From contig NC_133108.1 in the NCBI RefSeq assembly GCF_022965805.1, positions 21,109,545 through 21,173,544 on the forward strand: DNA of 64,000 bases, read 5' to 3'. The notes beneath the pieces were generated by a model. The model was not told where the DNA came from. It did not search any database and saw only the letters and a list, made by a program, of their open reading frames with translations. Made by a program: the position numbers and the translations under genes. Below, one piece after another: positions 35,088-46,980 of the stretch (position 1 is its first letter; each line of letters opens with the position of its first letter). Source of the stretch: Primulina eburnea. Taxonomy: Eukaryota > Streptophyta > Magnoliopsida > Lamiales > Gesneriaceae.

Positions 35088-35749
35088 GACACTGATATAT
35101 GAATTATATCGATGCCCTATCGACTGAGATTCGATATAATTACCTATATCCAGACATCGGGATCCCTAGGTTAGAGTTGAGTCGAGTCTGAGACGACGCG
35201 TCAGTTGAGTCGAGTCTGAGACGACGCGTCGGTTGAGTTGAGTTTGATACGCCATGTTGATTTACATTGGTTATATCATTCATGTTTATTGAATGCTTGA
35301 TATTGATTTATGTTTCTGATTTGAGACATGTTAGGAATAATTCTTATATGCTTTCGTATATGATTTTATATGATTGCATGTATACATTGTTTATACTGGG
35401 ATATTGATATCTCACCGGAGTTATCCGGCTGTTGTCTTGTTTGTATGTGTGCATGACAACAGGTGGGGCTGGATCAGGGTCAAGAAGAGGATGAGAGAAG
35501 ATTAGATAGCGTGGAGATCCGGGCTTCGAAGCAACATAGGATTCAGCACTGATATGTAGTTGAACCTAGTTGAATTCTTGTAGATAACACAAGATCTGTA
35601 TGTTCATGTTTAATATGTAATTTGAGTAAATTACATTACGTTTCCGCTTTGCATTTTTAAAAAAAATAATTTATACCCTGTTTTATAATTGATTAATTAG
35701 TCCCAATAATGATTAAGAACTTGATTAGCGTCCGGGTCCCCACAACAGG

Positions 35750-35761
35750 TGGTATCAGAGC
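35750..35761 (+). other. Element F primer-binding site (tRNA-Met)
   Basis: TGGTATCAGAGC five bases after the 5' LTR. The leader to 36016 has no ORF. Confidence 0.9.
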
Positions 35762-36016
35762 TATAGATCCTTTAGATTGAGATAGAAGAGGCTAGTGAGC
35801 AGGGTAGATTGAGTTTTCTTTCCTTGCTTGTGATTGCTAGCATGTTGTATTGTTTTATATAATACATGTTACTTGATTTATCTGATTTGATTTTGTAATA
35901 TGTATTATTGGGAACGAATCTGAACCGATTCTCGATCAGCAGTAAGATGATCAGAGGAAGGACTGAATTGAAACAGGTTTGTTGGATTGAGTTACTAATC
36001 CTTGTGATATTCAGAT

Positions 36017-37126
36017 ATGCCTCCCAGAAGAATACCAGAACAGGGTATTACATCGAATCCTCCAATGGATGTAACCCCGACTCCAATGGAAACCTTGCTG
36101 AAGAGGTTTCAGTCATTCAAACCACCGACTCTTAAGGGTAGTGAGACATCAGTTGAGTGTGAGAGTTGGTTAGGTAATATTGAGATGTTTTTTGATTCAC
36201 TGGAGTACAGTGATGAGCGCCGAATTAAATTGATTGGCCACCAGTTGCTTGATGTTGCAAAAAGCTGGTGGATTACGATGAAGAGGGCCTTTGAGCAACG
36301 AGGTACGATTATTACTTGGGATGTATTTAAAACTGAGTTTTATCAGAGATTTTTCCCAGTATCGTACAGGAAAGACAAGGGGGCGGAGTTTGCCAATTTG
36401 AGACAGGGTCAGCTGAACATTGAAGAATATGTGACCAAGTTCTCTACCTTGTTGAAGTTTTCTCCACATGTGGCTGAAAATGACGAAGCCGTTGCTGATC
36501 AGTTCATCAATGGCTTGAATCCCGATATATTTACATTGGTGAACACAGGGCGACCGAATAACTTTGCTGATGCCATGAATAGAGCAAAAGGCGCTGAAGC
36601 GGGCCTGATAAGGCAGAGAGGAGCTGAATTTATTCCTCCAGTGTCGAGACCACAGCAACCACCTCCCAGATTCGAGAGTGGCAGTAGCAGTGGTGGAAAG
36701 AAAGATTTTCTTAAGGCTAGAGGAAAGAAGTTTAAGAAGTCTGGCGGCAGTTCTTCTAGCTCCAGTGGTCCCCAACAGAGTTATACCGGGGCTTACTGCG
36801 GAAATTGTGGAGGGAGACATGCCACTGAGCAATGCCAAGGGGTACTTGGTAGTTGCCACTTCTGCAAACAACAGGGACATTTTGCCAGAGTATGTCCACA
36901 GAGGGATTCCCAAAGACCCCAGGGAGCCGAATCCGCGGGATCAGCGGCACAGTGGAGTAGACGATCAGCTGCTGTTCCTTCATTTCAGCCAGCACCATCT
37001 CAGTCACAGCAGAGGCCAGGAGGAAGCCAGACATTTGGCCAGCCTCCTAGACAGCAGGCCAGAGTATTTGCTTTGACCGAGGAGCAGGCTCAAGAAGCAC
37101 CAGATGATGATGTTGCAGGTAACTGA
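36017..37126 (+). CDS. Gag protein of element F (369 aa, intact)
   Basis: Complete ORF starting MPPRRIPEQG, aligning along its full length with gag of M. It has the retrotransposon gag domain (about 30-200), a Lys/Ser-rich linker (about 225-250) and two CCHC knuckles (C261/C264/H268/C273 and C280/C283/H288/C293). It stops with TGA right where M reads on from VAGN into the protease. A free Gag could still form or join particles and package RNA. Downstream pol is destroyed, so keeping this ORF open while pol decayed suggests that Gag, or its RNA sequence, still matters for F. This is an inference; recent shared ancestry could also explain it. Confidence 0.88.
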   Translation: MPPRRIPEQGITSNPPMDVTPTPMETLLKRFQSFKPPTLKGSETSVECESWLGNIEMFFDSLEYSDERRIKLIGHQLLDVAKSWWITMKRAFEQRGTIITWDVFKTEFYQRFFPVSYRKDKGAEFANLRQGQLNIEEYVTKFSTLLKFSPHVAENDEAVADQFINGLNPDIFTLVNTGRPNNFADAMNRAKGAEAGLIRQRGAEFIPPVSRPQQPPPRFESGSSSGGKKDFLKARGKKFKKSGGSSSSSSGPQQSYTGAYCGNCGGRHATEQCQGVLGSCHFCKQQGHFARVCPQRDSQRPQGAESAGSAAQWSRRSAAVPSFQPAPSQSQQRPGGSQTFGQPPRQQARVFALTEEQAQEAPDDDVAGN

Positions 37127-39071
37127 TTTGTTTGATTATCCTGCATATGTATTGAGGGATACCGGTGCTTCACATACTTTTATTTTTTGAAAGATTTGCA
37201 TTGATGTATGCATTATCTGTTGAGTCCCTATTTACTGTAGTATTTGTTTCTTTCCTTTGGGAAAAGATCTTGTATCAGCGATTTCTGTTAGATCTTGTAT
37301 ACTACGATATGATGGGAATGAAATCGAGTTCGAGCATATGGTATCTTGCATTGTACTGATGTTCTCTGAATTTGGAACTGCATTATTGATATTGATACGC
37401 TGATCAAGTACAGAGCTACCATCGATTAATTCCATAAGATGGTGAGAACTGGACCTGAGATAGCTTGGGGATGAATATTGTACGATAAGAACTCTAGATT
37501 GAGAATTTCTTTGATATTCGTACTAGCTATGACTCGATTATTACAGAAAAGAGCAGAGTGACTCCTTATGTAATCAGTTGATTTACTGAAGTTGAGTCTA
37601 TCATTGGCTGATTTACCAATGATAAGAAAGTTATTAATGTTTTCCCCAGATAAGACTCTAGATCTGATTTCTGAGAGATTGATTTTAGCTTTGAATTGAT
37701 ATCAGAAAATGTTGATATGGTAAATCCTGATTGAGACAGATTGTGTTCAGGGATTTTTATATCTGAAAATGATATATCTGTTGATTTTAGCCGAGTTAAA
37801 TCGTGATTCGTCAGCCGAGGTTGACATCGGTGTCAGACATTGAGGGTTATGAGTTTAGCATATCAGTATCAATGAGTGATGTTTTGAATCTGATTGAATC
37901 TTGCTGTTATTCTGGATTCGTTTTGAATCAGGTAAGGAATATGGTATGGTATGTTAATAACTGATTTGTTTGTGCCCGATATTTCGAATGTGAAATGACA
38001 TAGATTATCATAAAGGTGCAATACTTGATTCAATAGGCATCCTGATAGCAGAAAATGTTTTGATAGAAACAGATGAGATTAGATATGGCAGAATTTGGAC
38101 TGAAATGTCTGAATTACAGACAGATAAAGACAGAAAGAAAACAAACCAAGAGATTGGTTATGTAACTTGTCGGTTCCTGAATGGAAATGAGATTACATTT
38201 CCAAGGATATCGTGATGAAGTTACTACATTCCTCTCGGAATTGAGTATGGATTGAGGTAGGAATGACAGACTGATCCAGTCTGCGAGTGCTAAACCGTAC
38301 ACGAAGATGTACAAATATGATATACTATTAGTATTCCGTCAGGAAAATGATTAGATTACACGGAGTACTGAGAGTTGAGTATATTAGACCGTGATTTTGG
38401 TTGATTTTGCACGTTGGACAGAATGTACCATAAGAGTTAGATACTAGATTATAACTGAATACTGAATAGTATTCACTATCTGATGGACAGTCAGAGTGGA
38501 TTATCCAGATTTCGGAGAATATGCTGAAAGCTGTAATGCTTGATTGTAACACTAAATGGCAGGATTCATTGTCATTTTGTGAATTTTCGTACAACAACAG
38601 CTATCAAACGAGTATTGAGATAACTCCTTTCGAAGCGTTGTACGGAAAGTTATATGGATTTTCTCTTTATTGAAAGATATCTCTGAAGTTCTTGAGATTG
38701 GATCTGAAATGATCAGAGATATGACTGAAAAGATGAAGCCAATTCAGAAGAAAATGAAAACAGCTCATAATAAATAGATTGAATATGCCAATGTCGGACA
38801 ATGACTGTTGGTATTTGAGACCAAAGATCGAATATATCTTTGATTGAGATAAACAGACTTAATAACAGCTGATGGTGTTGAGCTGTTACGAACTGTTAGT
38901 TGGGTATATACAGATGTTGTATAACCAGTATTGTGGGATTGACTTTATCAGAGCTATTTCCAAAAATAGAACTTGATATGAGATTGAAATTTCAGAACAG
39001 ATTCATTGAGATGAGTTTCTGATTTAAACTCTGTATATATTTCTTCTGACATATCTGAATTGATTACTTGT
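37127..39071 (+). pseudogene. Element F decayed pol
   Basis: About 1.9 kb where M has about 3.4 kb. Isolated matches survive: [11 protein letters not shown] of the protease (near 37157-37190), a MTRLLQK-like stretch (near 37530), integrase pieces around the zinc-binding and SFEALYGK segments (38580-38650), and the DMTEKMK segment (38720-38760). Between them are many stops, frameshifts and deletions; nearly all of RT and RNase H is missing. It cannot encode enzymes. Several decayed stretches match those in H (for example ACTGTTGGTATTTGA and GATGTTGTATAACCA), so part of the decay predates the split of F and H. Confidence 0.85.
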
Positions 39072-39089
39072 GATTTCGAGGACGAAATC
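39072..39089 (+). promoter_or_regulatory. Element F pre-PPT hairpin
   Basis: GATTTCGAGGACGAAATC: perfect 7-bp stem, 20 nt before the LTR, preserved although the adjacent pol is ruined. PPT at 39095-39109 (TTAGGGGGGGAGAAA). Confidence 0.75.
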
Positions 39090-39109
39090 GTATCTTAGGG
39101 GGGGAGAAA

Positions 39110-41202
39110 TGTAATGCCCGAGAATTAATCACTGTTAATCAAGGATTCTTGACTTATAATTTAACGTGAGTATTGAAGTGCCAACTGAGACACGATTTAA
39201 GATAATCTGCGGCCATTTATTCTGAATTTTAGAATGTGTTGCCGAAGCAACACCGCACCCGCGCCCTTGCATGTACCGCACCCGCGGTGCATGGACAGAA
39301 ACTTGGTCAGTTTTATCAAAGGGTGACCGCACCCGCGGTGCAAGTATTACCGCACCCGCGGTCTTGACATGTACCGCACCCGCGGTCGTGCAATTTCAGA
39401 ATAGATAAGAATGCCGAAGCATGAGCGCACCCGCGGTCTTGAACTTACCGCACCCGCGGTGCGACGTGTTGTGTGAAAATGAGGACACCTCATGACATGC
39501 ATGCACTGATATATATAGCAAGGGATCCTTCGAAATATTCAGTAGAAAATCTGAGAAAGAAGAGGAGGGATTTTGGGAAATCCTTACGCCTTCTGCGAAC
39601 AATCCGTCCGTTAGATTTTGAATCCGACTTCGGTATTGAGTTCCTATCGACGTAGGCTACAACTGGACGTAAGTTTTACTATGTTTTGACATGCTTTGAA
39701 ATTATGATATTGTCAGAATTGAATGGAACTCATATATGTTGTTTTTGACGTATTAGACATCATAGAATCGAAGTCAGATTAAGAAACGGACTGATTTTTG
39801 AATTGTTATGATTTTCGGAGTAGTTTTGGACTTGATTTGATATCAAAATTGAGTTGTTATTGATTATGAGATATTAGAATTGATATCTGACTAATATGAT
39901 ATGGCTGGATATATTGAGATTACGCCGTTATGTTATTGAAACAGAATTTGATTGAATTCTGTTTATATCCAGTATTGATTTGAACGGGTATTGATAGTAT
40001 ACTCCTTGGTATTGTCATTGCCAGATTGATATTGACAGGTTTTGAGTTCGAGACTTCGACAGAGTCAGAATATCAGAAAGAAAGGTATAAATTAATGTTG
40101 AGTTGGGATTGCACGAGTCGAGTGAGGTTTGAATCGAGTCTCCCTAAATCACATACTTTCATTTATTGCATTGATATTTGCAATTGATGAGACTTATGAT
40201 TGTAGTCTATTGATTTATAGCCACTGCATGTAATGACTGCTGATTCGCTAGTCATCGATTGATTTGCTTAGATACTGAATGCATGTATTGATCACTGAGT
40301 CGTTGAGTCATGGGCTGATTCGCCTAGTCACAGGCTGATTCGTCTGGTTATTGACTGATTCGTCTACACTTAAGCTGATTCGCTTAATTACAGGCTGATT
40401 CGTCTGGTTATTGACTGATTCGTCTAAACTTAAGCTGATTTGCTTAATTACAGGCTGATTCGTCTGGTTATTGGCTGATTCGCCAAATTCTTGACTGATT
40501 CGTCAATTCTGCGGCTGACTCGCCCAGACACTGATATATGAATTATATCGATGCCGTTTAGGGATTGATTCATTCCTATCGATTGAGATTCGATATAATT
40601 ACCTATATCCAGACATCGGGATCCATAGGTTAGAGTTGAGTCGAGTCTGAGACGACGCGTCAGTTGAGTCGAGTCTGAGACGACGCGTCGGTTGAGTTGA
40701 GTCTGATACGCCATGTTGATTTACATTGGTTATATCATTCATGTTTATTGAATGCTTGATATTGATTTATGTTTATGATTTGAGACATGTTATGAATAAT
40801 TCTTATATGCTTTCGTAAATGCTTTTATATGATTGCATGTATACATTGTTTATACTGGGATATTTTTATCTCACCGGAGTTATCCGACTGTTGTCTTGTT
40901 TGTATGTGTGCATGACAACAGGTGGGGCTGGATCAGGGTCAAGAAGAGGATGAGAGAAGATTAGATAGCGTGGAGATCCGGGCTTCGAAGCAACATAGGA
41001 TTCAGCACTGATATGAAGTTGAACCTAGTTGAATTCTTGTAGATAACACAAGATATGTATGTTCATGTTTAATAAGTAATTTGAGTAAATTACATTACGT
41101 TTCCCCTTTGCATTTAAAAAAAAATAAATTAGACCCTGTTTTATAATTGATTAATTAGTCCTAATAATGATTAAGAACTTGATTAGCGTCCGGGTCCCCA
41201 CA
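39110..41202 (+). repeat. Element F 3' LTR
   Basis: 2093 bp, highly similar to the 5' LTR. It includes an extra segment near 40553-40578 (CGTTTAGGGATTGATTCATT) absent from the 5' copy. GC-rich array at 39250-39463, minisatellite at 40310-40527. Followed by TTTTT (41203-41207). Confidence 0.93.
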
Positions 41203-41207
41203 TTTTT

Positions 41208-42386
41208 CTTCATTCTTCTCGGTTTCTTCAGAGCAAGGAAACTAGGGACGAGCTTTGGATCAATGTCCCCAGAAGGAAGGAGTATGCCCGCGTGTTTCAA
41301 CGAGTTCCTTTCATTTCCTTTCTTTGATTCAAGCATTTTGTTGGATTATTGAAGTGAGATCAAGATAGTTTTGGGTTCAAGGAAGCTAAGGTAAGCTTTT
41401 GGTCTAGTTTATTCTTAGTTTTTGGTGTTTGAGATTATATGGGTTTGTTGATGGTTTTGGTTTATGGATTAATTGATATGGGTTTTTGATTATTGAGATA
41501 TTGATGGTATTATATATGGTTTATTGTTGTAGGAATTCAACCAAGGGTTTAGATTGAAGGTGTTCTTGTGGGTTGTAAGTGGAATTTCATTTCTTGTGCT
41601 CACATGATATTATATGTATGGTATTTCAATGGTTTTAAAGTGTTATTCCCTTCATTTGATTCATGTTATATATTGATACACTTTGTTGTATATTAGAGGC
41701 ATTTTATGTCTCAACTATGTCAAAGGGAATACAAGAGGAAAGAGTCTTCAACGTGATTGATTTAATGCCAAAGAGAGAGTTCAAATGATTTATTGGATTG
41801 ATAAAATACATAGCCAGAGTTTGCATGCAATTAGTTGATCAAAGACCATAGGCTTATATCCCGACAGAGTTATCGATTTATATCGATGGGATACGAGCAC
41901 CACAGACAGAGATACTATTGATATCAATCCACCAGAGTAAAGAGAAATACCATCGTTATTATTATGCTATTCATGTTTCAGAGTTCATGTTTCAGAGTTG
42001 ATGGTATTTATGATTTCAAAGCCATGTTTTACAGAATATGATATGTACATTGCTATGTAAGAGTTCCACTTGCTGAGTTTTATACTCATTTCAGTTATTT
42101 ATGTGATGCAGATAAGAGCGACGGACCGGGACGTTGATTGGAGACAGGGTCATATGCATAAGAGAGGGAAGGAAGAAGAGTATTTTGCTAGTACTTTAGC
42201 ATGATCATTAAAATGATGTTTTGTCTTTTGTTGCATCATTTAGTTGATCATGTATATATATACTTTTGGATGTAAATATTGAAAATGTGTTTATATCAAG
42301 AGAAGTTTTAAATCATTCCTTCCTATAAGAGTAAAATTTTTTAAATTCCGCTGTTATTTTAAGAGATCAGAGCAAGAGGTGTTACA
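41208..42386 (+). repeat. Element E 5' LTR, piece 2
   Basis: Continues the LTR to GGTGTTACA. Relative to the 3' LTR it carries about 45 extra bp near 41247-41302 (including CTTTGGATCAATGTCCCC). The following PBS is degenerate: CTGTAGCAGAGC for TGGTATCAGAGC. Confidence 0.9.
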
Positions 42387-42522
42387 TTTAGCTGTAGCAG
42401 AGCCCCGTTCTTCGGACCAATACATATGACTTCGTCTACTTTCAACGGTCCAGGTATGTCTTCTTGTTCATATATTCATTGTTATTTGTTGATATGTATT
42501 ATGTGAGCACAATGTAGGATTT

Positions 42523-45500
42523 ATGCCTCCTAAGAGAAAGGCTTCAGAGGGTGAGGATAGTTCTTCATCTAGATTTGTCGACGAGTTCGGCAAGTTATTG
42601 AAAGAGCATGCCAAGGCCCATAGTGAGTAGATCCAACAGTTACTCTATATGCAAGTTATAGGTCAAGGTAGAGGCCTAGGAAGAGACCAAGTGGTTTAAA
42701 CAGTTGGAACCGATGGGGTATTTACTGCTTTCAAGAGGATGGATCCGCCTGAATTTGCAGGAAGCACCGATCCATTGGTGGCCGTAGAGTGGATCAAGGC
42801 CCTTGAGGCTATTTTCGATCATCTCAACTACGAAGACAAGGACATAATCAGTTGTGCAGTGTTCATGCTAGTCAAAGCTGCACGCATTTGGTGGAATGCT
42901 ACTAAGGTTGGTGTTTATGTTCCGGCATTGAAGTGGCAAGAGTTCACTGATCTTTTCTATGAAAAGTACTTCCGAGACGCACTTCGAGCTAGGAAGGTGA
43001 CTGAGTTCTTGGAGCTTCGACAAGGAGGTATGAATGTTGATGAATACATTCTGAAGTTTGAGGAGGGCTGTCTGTTTGCCCCATATATTGCCTCCAATGA
43101 CAAAGAAAAAGGTGATCATTTCATTAGAGGCCTTCGAGCAGAGATCAAAAGGGACATTAATATGTCGAAGGCGGTAACATTCAAAGAGATAGTGGTTAAA
43201 GCACTGTTAGCCGAGCAAGATGAGAAAGATATTGCAAGAGAGAGACATGCGAGGCAGCAGGCTATGGCTCAGAGAAGTCAAGGTTCAAGCCAAAGAGGAA
43301 AAGATAGATTCAAAGGGAAAGGCAAGATGGAACCGAGTTTTAAAGTACCAGCAATTCCATTTGATCCAGAGAAGACATTGTGTCCCAAGTGCAATAGGCC
43401 TCATAGAGGTGAGTGCAGGTTTGGTTCTTATACTTGTTACGGATGTGGCACTGCAGGCCATATTGCCAAGGATTGTCCGAGAGGATCGGGTAAAGAGAAG
43501 GTGCAGGGTCGCATCTTCACCATGACGAAGGAAGGTATAAATCTTGATTCTTCTGTGATCTCTAGTACTATTTTAATTTCAGGCAGAGTAGCTACGACAT
43601 TGATAGATACAGGTGCTACTCATTCTTTTATGTCTGAATTATTTTTGAGATCTTTGGGTATAGTTCCTTCTGTTATTCCCCTCCAGTTTAATGTTGTATT
43701 GCCTTCGGGAGATGTGTTGTGCCCGACGTCTATTGTGTATTCATGTTCTGTTCAAATCGATGAGCGAGTGGTTTATGCTGATTTGATTGTTATTCCGATG
43801 GTTGCGTTTGATATTGTACTTGGCATGGATTGGCTATCAACTTACCGTGTAGTGATTGATTGCGTTGCCAAGACGGTAAAATTTGAAGATGATGGTAATA
43901 AGGAAGGTATGCTTGCCAGTTCAGGTACTTCGCTGGTTCTTCCTTTTATTTCGTACCTTGAGGCTAAGAAGTTGTTGTTTAGAGGTTGTTATGGGTTTTT
44001 GGCTTCGATTTTTGATATGGATAGAATTGTGAAGTTGAATATTGATGATATTGATGTTGTGAGAGAATTCCCTGATGTATTTGAGGATGATGTGCCGGGT
44101 TTACCGCCGGACAGAGATGTAGAGTTTGTGATTTTTCTAGTTCAAGGTACGGTTCCTATTTCTAAGGCTCCGTATAGAATGGCCCCTACAGAGATGAAGG
44201 AGTTGAAGACGTAGTTGCAAGATCTTTTGGACATAGGTTTCATTCGGCCGAGTTCTTCGCCTTGGGGAGCTCTGGTTCTTTTTGTCAAGAAGAAAGATGG
44301 GTCCTTGCGTCTTTGCATTGATTACAGAGAGATCAACAAAGTGACTATCAAGAATAAATATCCGATGCCACGGATAGATGATTTGTTTGATCAGCTGGAG
44401 GGGCTACCGTGTTTTCAAAGATCGATCTGCGATCTGGCTACTATCAGTTGAAAGTAAGGGAGTCTGATATCCCTAAGACGGCGTTCCGGACTAGGTACGG
44501 TCATTATGAATTTCTTGTGATGTCTTTTGGTCTAACCAATGCTCCTTCAGTCTTTATGGTTCTTATGAACCGAGTGTTCAAGCCGTATTTGGATAGCTTT
44601 GTCATTGTTTTTATCGATGACATATTGATTTATTCCAAGACCAAAGAGCTTCATTCAGAACACCTCAGAGTTGTTCTTCAGTTGTTGAGAGAGAAGAGGT
44701 TGTATGCTAAGTTGAAGAAACGTAAGTTCTGGTTGGAGCAGATTTCTTTCTTAGGCCTTATTGTCTTGAAAGATGGTTTAGCTGTTGATCCAGCAAAGAT
44801 AGAGGCGATACAGAAGTGGCCTATTCCTACCACTGTAATAGAGGTACGCAGTTTTCTTGGTTTGGCGGGTTATTATCGTCGCTTTATTTCAGATTTTTCC
44901 AAGATTGTCCTGCCGTTAACCAATTTGACGAGAAAGACTGTGAAGTTTGAGTGGTCCAATGATTGCCAAAGTGGATTCCAAGAGTTGAAAGATAAGTTGA
45001 CGACAGCTCCGGTACTTGCATTGCCCAGTGGTACAGAGGACTTTGTTGTTTATACCGATACGTCAAGGAAGGGTCTTGGTGCGGTGCTGATGCAACATGG
45101 AAATGTTATAGCTTATGCTTCTCGTCAATTGAAAGATTATGAGAAGAATTATCCTACGCATGATCTGGAGCTAGCAGTTGTGGTTTTCGCCTTGAAAATC
45201 TGGAGACATTATTTATATGGCGAAAAGTGTGAAATTTTCACGGACCACAAGAGTTTAAAGTATTTGTTTTCCCAGAAAGAGCTCAATATGCGGCAGAGAC
45301 GGTGGTTAGAGCTTGTTAAAGATTATGATGTGACGATTAGTTACCACCCAGGGAAAGCGAATATTGTAGCAGATGCTTTGAGCCGTAAATCAAGTTCTTC
45401 TTTGAGTTCTATGATTCAGAAGCCATTGTTGTTGGACTTGCAACGAGAGGAGATAGCTTTAGTAGTACCGAGAACCATTGCCCGCTTTTCAGCGTTGGTC

Positions 45501-46941
45501 ATTTAGGCTACTTTGACGGATAGGATCCGTAGAGAGCAGGACATTGATGTTCAGTTGTCAGAGTTGAGAGCTAGAGCAGAGGAGAGAGGTAATTCAGAGT
45601 TTGGAGTGAATGGAGATGGTTTGACGACATTCAGAGGCCGTATTTGTGTTCCTACTGGTGATGATATTCGACGAGACGTCTTGACAGAGGCACATACCGC
45701 GCCATATTCGATACACCCAGGTAGTACCAAGATTTTCAGGATCTTCGTAGACTCTATCGGTGGCCAGGTATGAAGAAAGATATTTCAATGTTTATTTCTC
45801 AGTGCCTAACTTGTCAGCAGGTGAAGATTGAGCATCAGAGACCTGCTGGGACATTGTTGTCATTACCGATTCCTCAATGGAAATGGGAGCATATTACGAT
45901 GGATTTCGTGACTGGTCATCCCAGGACGCAGAAAGGTTTCAACTCTATTTGGGTTATTGTTGATCGATTGACCAAGTCAGCGCATTTTCTCCCAGTCAAG
46001 ACGACGTATTCCATGAACCAGTATGCCGAAGAGTACATAGCAGAGATTGTTAGACTTCATGGTATTCCTATGTCGACTGTGTCTGATCGTGACCCTAGAT
46101 TTACTTCAGAGTTTTGGAAGAGTTTGCACAGAGCTATGGGTTCACGATTAGCATTCAGTACAGCATATCATCCCCAGAGCGACAGTCAATCAGAGATAGT
46201 TATTCAGATTTTAGAGGATATGCTCAGAGCTTGTACTATAGACTATCCAGGTAGTTGGGATTCTAAATTGCCTTTGGTTGAGTTCACGTACAATAATAGT
46301 TACCAAGCGACGATTGGCATGGCACCATATGAAGCACTTTATGGCAGAAAATGTAGATCTCCCTTATATTGGGATGAGATTGGTGATAGAAAAATGTTGG
46401 GTCCAGAGTTGGTCCAACAGACGGCTGGTGTTGTTGCTGTTATTCGAGAGAGGATGAAGACAACACAGTCGAGACAGAAAATTTGTGCTGATGTGAGACG
46501 AAGACTTTTGCAATTTGAGGTTGGTGATCATGTGTCCTTGAAGATAGCACCTCTTAAGGGTGTAATGCGGTTTGGCAAGAAGGGAAAGTTGAGTCCTAGA
46601 TTTATTGGTACATTTGAGATTTTGGATAGAGTTGGTGATCGAGCTTACAGGTTAGCCTTGCCGCCAGATCTTGATAGAGTTCACAATGTTTTTCATGTTT
46701 CAATGCTCAGGAAGTATATTGCGAATCCTTCCCATTTTCTTCACCACGAGCCATTGGATTTGATGCCGAATTAACGTACCAAGAGATTCCAGTTCAAATT
46801 CTGGATCGCAAAGTTAAAGTATTGAGAAACAAAGAGATCGGCATTGTTAAAATCCTTTGGAGGAATCATTTGATTGAAGAAGCTACGTGGGAAACAGAGG
46901 ATGAGATGAAAGAGAAGTATCCTGAGTTGTTTTCACAGTGA
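42523..46941 (+). pseudogene. Gag-Pol polyprotein of element E (broken)
   Basis: Aligns along its length with C. Starts MPPKRKASEG. Stops: TAG 42628-42630, TAA 42697-42699, TAG 44212-44214 and TAG 45504-45506. One-base deletions cause frameshifts near 44400, 45735 and 46770. Readable domains: gag with two zinc knuckles (CPKCNRPHRGEC, CYGCGTAGHIAKDC), protease [11 protein letters not shown] with FIDD, RNase H, integrase with MDFVTGHP and VSDRDPRF (the SDGQSER motif is changed to SDSQSEI), GPY changed to GTF, and chromodomain. The terminal TGA is at 46939-46941. At least two of the stops fall on codons that are CAG in C. It cannot make a functional polyprotein. Confidence 0.93.
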
Positions 46942-46945
46942 CGTC

Positions 46946-46963
46946 AATTTCGGGGACGAAATT
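46946..46963 (+). promoter_or_regulatory. Element E pre-PPT hairpin
   Basis: AATTTCGGGGACGAAATT: perfect 7-bp stem, loop GGGA, four bases after the stop codon and 17 nt before the LTR. PPT at 46967-46980 (TAAAGAGGGGAGAT). Confidence 0.72.
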
Positions 46964-46980
46964 CTCTAAAGAGGGGAGAT

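Larger units (their letters stand above)
33671..35744 (+). repeat. Element F 5' LTR
   Basis: TGTAATGCCCGAGAATTAAT to GGGTCCCCACA, 2074 bp. GC-rich array at 33811-34022, TATA-like run at 34070-34079, a CTGATTCGTC minisatellite at 34866-35087, and a doubled GTCGAGTCTGAGACGACGCG near 35180-35240. Confidence 0.93.
33671..41202 (+). mobile_element. Element F: gag-bearing, pol-decayed gypsy element (likely non-autonomous)
   Basis: LTRs 33671-35744 and 39110-41202, target duplication TTTTT on both sides. PBS, hairpin and PPT are intact and gag is a complete ORF, but the pol region is shortened and riddled with stops. The LTRs are highly similar, so the element moved well after pol was lost, or with proteins supplied in trans. 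Confidence 0.92.

Noticed and set aside
36197..36913. 238-aa ORF antisense to gag of F
   Set aside because: Shadow frame opposite a well-conserved gag ORF. Similar antisense openings occur opposite gag in B and M. No independent domain.
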